This document shows, piece by piece, positions 61,301-64,000 of a stretch of 64,000 nucleotides of DNA (position 1 is its first letter; the number at the start of each line of letters is the position of its first letter). The translations under genes were made by a program, and so were the position numbers. The notes below the pieces were generated by a model. That model had not been told where the DNA came from. It saw only the letters and a list, made by a program, of their open reading frames with translations, and did no database searches. Origin of the DNA: Carpediemonas membranifera (lineage: Eukaryota; Fornicata); NCBI GenBank assembly GCA_019828565.1, contig JAHDYR010000014.1:124001-188000 (forward strand). The letters are read 5' to 3'.

Positions 61301-64000
61301 GCTGGTCGACAGCAACCTGTGGGGGAGGCATCGTTGGCGTCATCGTCTCTGTGCGGGGGCTGGCTGGCATTGAAGAGGGCTCGGGCTCAGACAAGGGTCC
61401 ATGAGCCTCCTTGTACCGCGTGAGCTCATCAAGTGCGGCGGAGAGGTCCTTGCTGAGAGCCTCATGCCTTGCCGTGGCCTCCAATGCCTGCTCCTGCGCC
61501 GTTGTCTTCGTCTCATCGAGCTCCCGTGTCAGACGTGCAATGTGACTGTCGAGAGTCTTCATCTCAGCAGCCGTGCCGCGGGTCTGGGTTAGCAGCTCAT
61601 CCTTAAGCATGATCACCGTGCCAGAGGCTTCCTCCAGAGAGTGCTCCAGCTGCTCCCTCTCCGCGGCCGCACTCGCCATGTCCTCGATAAGACTCTGCTG
61701 ACCCGCATGGGCGTCGGTCTTAGCCTGCACCGTCTCAGCATGCGCAGCGTCGACCTTGGCCCGCATGGAAGCAAGTTCGGCAGCGTGCTCAGCGTACTTC
61801 GACTGGTAGAACTTCGCCTGCTGCTCGAGCTCGGCGGTCAGCTCATGGACTCTGGCCACAGCAGCAGAGTCGGAAGTCTCGCCGGAGTCCTCAAGAGCCC
61901 TAAGAGTCTCCCGGTAGGACTCTGTCTCGGCCTGGGCGGCGGCGAGACTGTCATGTGCGGCCTTGAGCTCGGCCTCAGCTGCTGCCCGCTTCTCTGCCTC
62001 TTGCTGTGTCGCCGCAACGTGGTCCGCGACATCATCCTCGGCGTGGGCGTGGATAGTTCTGAGCTCATTCTCGAGCACAGCAATGCGCTCGTCCACACCG
62101 TCATCACTAGCAGGGGGCGGGGGCGCTGGGGCGGATTGAATGGGAACGCTCCTGGCCATCGCATCAATCTCTGCCTGCTTCTCGGCGACCATGGACTGGG
62201 CAGTGCTCAGCATTCTCTCGAGGCGGTCGATCTTCTCCGATACCTCTCGCTGCTTCTTGGCGTCGTCGAGATCTCTGGCAACAAGCTCATGCTCTAGGGA
62301 AGTGATCCTTTGCATGGCCTCGTCGTCGGTGCTTGACTCAGCCGTCTCATAGCCCTTTAACCGGGCCTCAAGGTCAACTTGGTCTCGGGCCAAACGTCTG
62401 AGGGCGGGCTCGGCGGCTGCGAGCTCAGCCTTGGCCTGATCGAGGTCGCGGGTGGCAGTCTCAACGGCAGCCTCGAGCTCGGCCGACCGCGCTGCTGTCT
62501 TGCGTTCATCGGCGTCGCGGACATCAATCTCGTGCTGAAGCGCAGCGATCTTCTCGGTGGCAGCGTCCTCGCTAGCTGTGAGACGGGAGATCTCCGCTTG
62601 CAACTCGGCCGCAGTCGCACCATCTGACACTACTGGCTGTGCTGGAACATCGGCATCCTTATTACCCTGCTGGGCGCGTAGGGCCTCGTTATCCCGCAGC
62701 GCCTGGTCAAGCTTGGCCTCCAGCTCGGATACGGTATCGGCAAGCTCGGTTGTGCGATCCTCGGCCGCTACAAGCTGGGCATCGGCAGTAGCACGGTTCC
62801 TCGCATCATCTTCATTCAGGGTCTTGACCTCGGCCTCAAGAGCCATGATGCGGGCCTCGTAGTCGTCGATGGTGGCCCTAGACGACTCACCATCTGCACC
62901 ATACTGCTGCAGAAACGCCTGTGCAGCCTGGGCGGCAGCCAGAGCCTGGTCGCGCTCAATAATGGCTGATTTGAGCTGTGTCTTCAGATCTTCGAGATCA
63001 TCAACCGAGATCTCGGGTCTGGACTGGCTTACGCTGGCGGCGTCGGCAACGGCACGGGCAAGAGCTGCGTTGGCCTCGGAAAGAGAGGATTCGAGCGCTG
63101 CAATTCGGGCCGCGGTGTTGGGCTCCTCTCCTTCGCATATGAGGATCTCGTGCTGGAGTGCCGCGATCTTCTCCGCTGCAGAAGCCTCACTGGCGCGAAT
63201 TTCGGCGTACTCGCGTTGTAACTGGTCCATATCGTCAGCAGCAGGCTCTTGGCTAGGGATCTGCCCGCGCTCGGTGGGCATGTCGGCCTCGGCGGCGAGT
63301 CCCTGAGCCACGTTGGTCGACTCGTCGATCTTCTCTTCGAGCTCAGCCAGTGCGCATTCAAGCTGCCTGATTCTCGCCAAATCGCTCGCCCTTGTGTCAT
63401 CAGGACCCCAGTCATCTCTGGTTACCAGCTTGAGTTCCTCCTCAAGAGCGGTGATCCGTTGAACATACTCACACATGGTACCAGCGTCTTCGCTGGACCC
63501 CGCTTGTCTAAGCTGGGCCTGTGCGTGGGCCGCCTCGGCCTCAGCCGACTCTGCCCGAGTCACTAGCTCAGCCAACGAGGCTGGGGTGATATCAGCCCGG
63601 GACTGGGTCAGCTCAGACAGCTCAGACCGGGCATGACGCAGCTCTTTGGTGATTTTTTCGACGGCAGCCTCGAGCTCGGCCGACCGCGCTGCTGTCTTGC
63701 GTTCATCGGCGTCGCGGACATCAATCTCGTGCTGAAGCGCAGCGATCCTCGCGCCAGCTTCATTCTCGCTCGCCTTCAGCCTCTCTACTTCGCTATTAAG
63801 CTCTGTGATCGTTGCCTTAGCCGCGTCATCGGTGCCCACAGCGTCAGGGGGCTGAGTCCGGGCCTCACTGGCGCTGAGCCGGGATCTAAGCTCCTCTGCC
63901 TCTCGATGAGCATGGGCAAGCTGCTCTCTCAGCTCAGCAATCGTGCCCAGCATCTTCTCATCCGTCTGTACTGTCTCGGTCTCGGTGTCATGGCTGGCCT
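58311..64000 (-). CDS. Coiled-coil plus armadillo-like protein (5' end outside window)
   Basis: At least 1895 aa; the frame is still open at the right edge (ASHDTETETVQTDEK before MLGTIAEL), so the start lies outside. The first half is a long coiled coil with recurrent units of the type KIAALQHEIDVRDADERKTA, rich in A, E, L, R. A proline/serine linker (SEPEPSSMPASPRTETMTP) follows, then a helical repeat half resembling armadillo/HEAT folds (ALATALHVLSSVATCSAG, ACRCLRNIALPGG, ALSTIERVIRIGG, LACKASKILVHFY). It ends in a basic KKQSRKKGPKD tail. Such proteins are usually cytoskeletal or ciliary scaffolds, but no specific homologue is claimed. Confidence 0.65.
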   Translation of the reverse strand, partial: ASHDTETETVQTDEKMLGTIAELREQLAHAHREAEELRSRLSASEARTQPPDAVGTDDAAKATITELNSEVERLKASENEAGARIAALQHEIDVRDADERKTAARSAELEAAVEKITKELRHARSELSELTQSRADITPASLAELVTRAESAEAEAAHAQAQLRQAGSSEDAGTMCEYVQRITALEEELKLVTRDDWGPDDTRASDLARIRQLECALAELEEKIDESTNVAQGLAAEADMPTERGQIPSQEPAADDMDQLQREYAEIRASEASAAEKIAALQHEILICEGEEPNTAARIAALESSLSEANAALARAVADAASVSQSRPEISVDDLEDLKTQLKSAIIERDQALAAAQAAQAFLQQYGADGESSRATIDDYEARIMALEAEVKTLNEDDARNRATADAQLVAAEDRTTELADTVSELEAKLDQALRDNEALRAQQGNKDADVPAQPVVSDGATAAELQAEISRLTASEDAATEKIAALQHEIDVRDADERKTAARSAELEAAVETATRDLDQAKAELAAAEPALRRLARDQVDLEARLKGYETAESSTDDEAMQRITSLEHELVARDLDDAKKQREVSEKIDRLERMLSTAQSMVAEKQAEIDAMARSVPIQSAPAPPPPASDDGVDERIAVLENELRTIHAHAEDDVADHVAATQQEAEKRAAAEAELKAAHDSLAAAQAETESYRETLRALEDSGETSDSAAVARVHELTAELEQQAKFYQSKYAEHAAELASMRAKVDAAHAETVQAKTDAHAGQQSLIEDMASAAAEREQLEHSLEEASGTVIMLKDELLTQTRGTAAEMKTLDSHIARLTRELDETKTTAQEQALEATARHEALSKDLSAALDELTRYKEAHGPLSEPEPSSMPASPRTETMTPTMPPPQVAVDQPSLAARSTPSVPASVKDSLRHRDTRGGRRLSIESPRPPMGDRPHRRAASFLSRHVQRADMAETEREELNAAREHAADIEYQQNIRKTVIASDRTVAQLIETRDQMSEYLASIKGELPADLVNVGQTLVGHIRSISADYPRSLMGDVTDEALSFATDVSLLSTLLSGAVEHQEAKGVSAIAYDAYDEGAIELMIGILRQFKEGCPTFRIALAKPVAYAVAVFAMHSLSSLSLLEDAEHDIVSEANRDAVSVVMSFVPENEVLLVLTDPLLLSSVATALHVLSSVATCSAGRAVLGAPGPVGFLSRLLDLEGDATAAVMARRSACRCLRNIALPGGATNGAIELDTLTKLVYILRTDTDVETLRFATHLMALALRSRRNQQPDFVESMLDMMSPHLTSPDTETCRNAISCLLVLSSSSVSTVTRPDIVAKLPAVLYTHSDPKPVVMALSTIERVIRIGGVGFDSIAHVQGHPLLPKLVNYLVGPSEDLACKASKILVHFYTAPKEGEERAGFEARVAEFVGTATADNTPALTALSQKLPELMSTAIIDHLVAVGTIVAGISTVPACMDEMVSMGIIPLVRSLLSKTFGPTDAFFHQSEGEYPSAAMSTASVRGRSKNTAMHRTAIILAIARNIALDDARLAQLVDVESPVEGLGLDTMLLVAAHAAEPAVADISTIALELLSLVVSQIPVASALNQSHVKVEGVPVIDSVVSELTDAPDPAAVNALCSLCLSAPKARTISLVRRIMAAAVAGHDASACIEAISAVPIEMLADADTPAFLVKLLASTPAPGVPEKAIHQLQLLAEFSKTQCQAAGVMQAVIATETPAVKSAVDSIIRQVYTPGDKNERVLGVVVDCFLADLCNEKWSEFGADIIAAAVDSRALFTSDERLAKLSAALEMCALNEDLAESILSLLEALVETDPSSKKLELTDHPINTALAGLPDVAIFLSVVKKQSRKKGPKDTKLPKVRASELLVAMSKSKPTAAHFKAALKTAADRVK
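62464..62550. repeat. 87-bp exact repeat, copy 1
   Basis: Identical to 63661-63747, in the same frame and direction, inside the coiled-coil region. Confidence 0.9.
63661..63747. repeat. 87-bp exact repeat, copy 2
   Basis: Identical to 62464-62550; encodes the same IDVRDADERKTAARSAELEAAVE unit. Confidence 0.9.

Noticed and set aside
1-64000. CRISPR array, bacterial operon or integron
   Set aside because: No spaced direct repeats of CRISPR type; gene structure is eukaryotic.

Overview
This is nuclear DNA of a eukaryotic microbe, not a bacterium: genes are on both strands with no operons, several are joined across very short GT-AG introns (28-35 nt), and families include an HMG-box protein, a nucleotide-sugar transporter, a DHHC palmitoyltransferase, an Mkt1-like XPG protein and chromodomain Ty3/gypsy retrotransposons. 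A DM10-domain axonemal protein (EFHC1/Rib72 type) and an IQ-motif MFI/C11orf65-like protein point to a flagellated or ciliated protist. Large TmcB-like membrane proteins and GC-rich coding sequence would fit a free-living metamonad such as a Carpediemonas-like organism, but that placement is a guess. Layout: 0-3.5 kb holds three ordinary genes on the minus strand (HMG-box, nucleotide-sugar transporter, IQ protein). 4.0-9.7 kb is mobile: a decayed TnpB/Fanzor-like endonuclease, an inverted LTR scrap, and a full Ty3/gypsy element (A) with 92-bp LTRs that landed 3 bp upstream of the start codon of an Mkt1-like gene (9.7-11.8 kb). 11.8-15.6 kb is gene-poor, with clustered short hairpins, dispersed TAAGG repeats and a decayed Tc1/mariner transposase. 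15.7-17.2 kb is the axonemal DM10 gene. 17.25-26.05 kb is a near-perfect 3.05-kb inverted duplication: two copies of a tandem-domain aldehyde dehydrogenase (ALDH16 type) face each other around a DHHC palmitoyltransferase and a CANT1-type apyrase. 26.05-39.4 kb is a retrotransposon pile-up: element B (85-bp LTRs, 5-bp target duplication) interrupts a host gene, element C (82-bp LTRs) is nested inside the reverse transcriptase of B, and a truncated element D follows. A tRNA-Val(GAC) and a striking run of consecutive GC hairpins lie at 39.7-40.4 kb. 41-64 kb is a gene-rich stretch of long membrane or coiled-coil proteins: a TmcB-like multi-span protein, a prominin-like five-span protein, an unknown protein, an EEP-family phosphodiesterase, a second TmcB-like protein with an N-terminal PocR sensory domain (a fold otherwise known from bacterial signalling proteins), and a coiled-coil/armadillo protein that runs off the right end. 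Several otherwise clean genes are broken by single-base gains or losses, mostly in homopolymers; the two ALDH16 copies repair each other when compared. This suggests long-read consensus errors, or very young decay, rather than old pseudogenes. The most interesting items are the PocR-membrane fusion, the hairpin-run loci, the self-complementary 8-mers directly after the 5' LTR of all three complete retrotransposons (with a leader of only 13-22 nt before gag), the Fanzor-like remnant and the inverted ALDH16 duplication.
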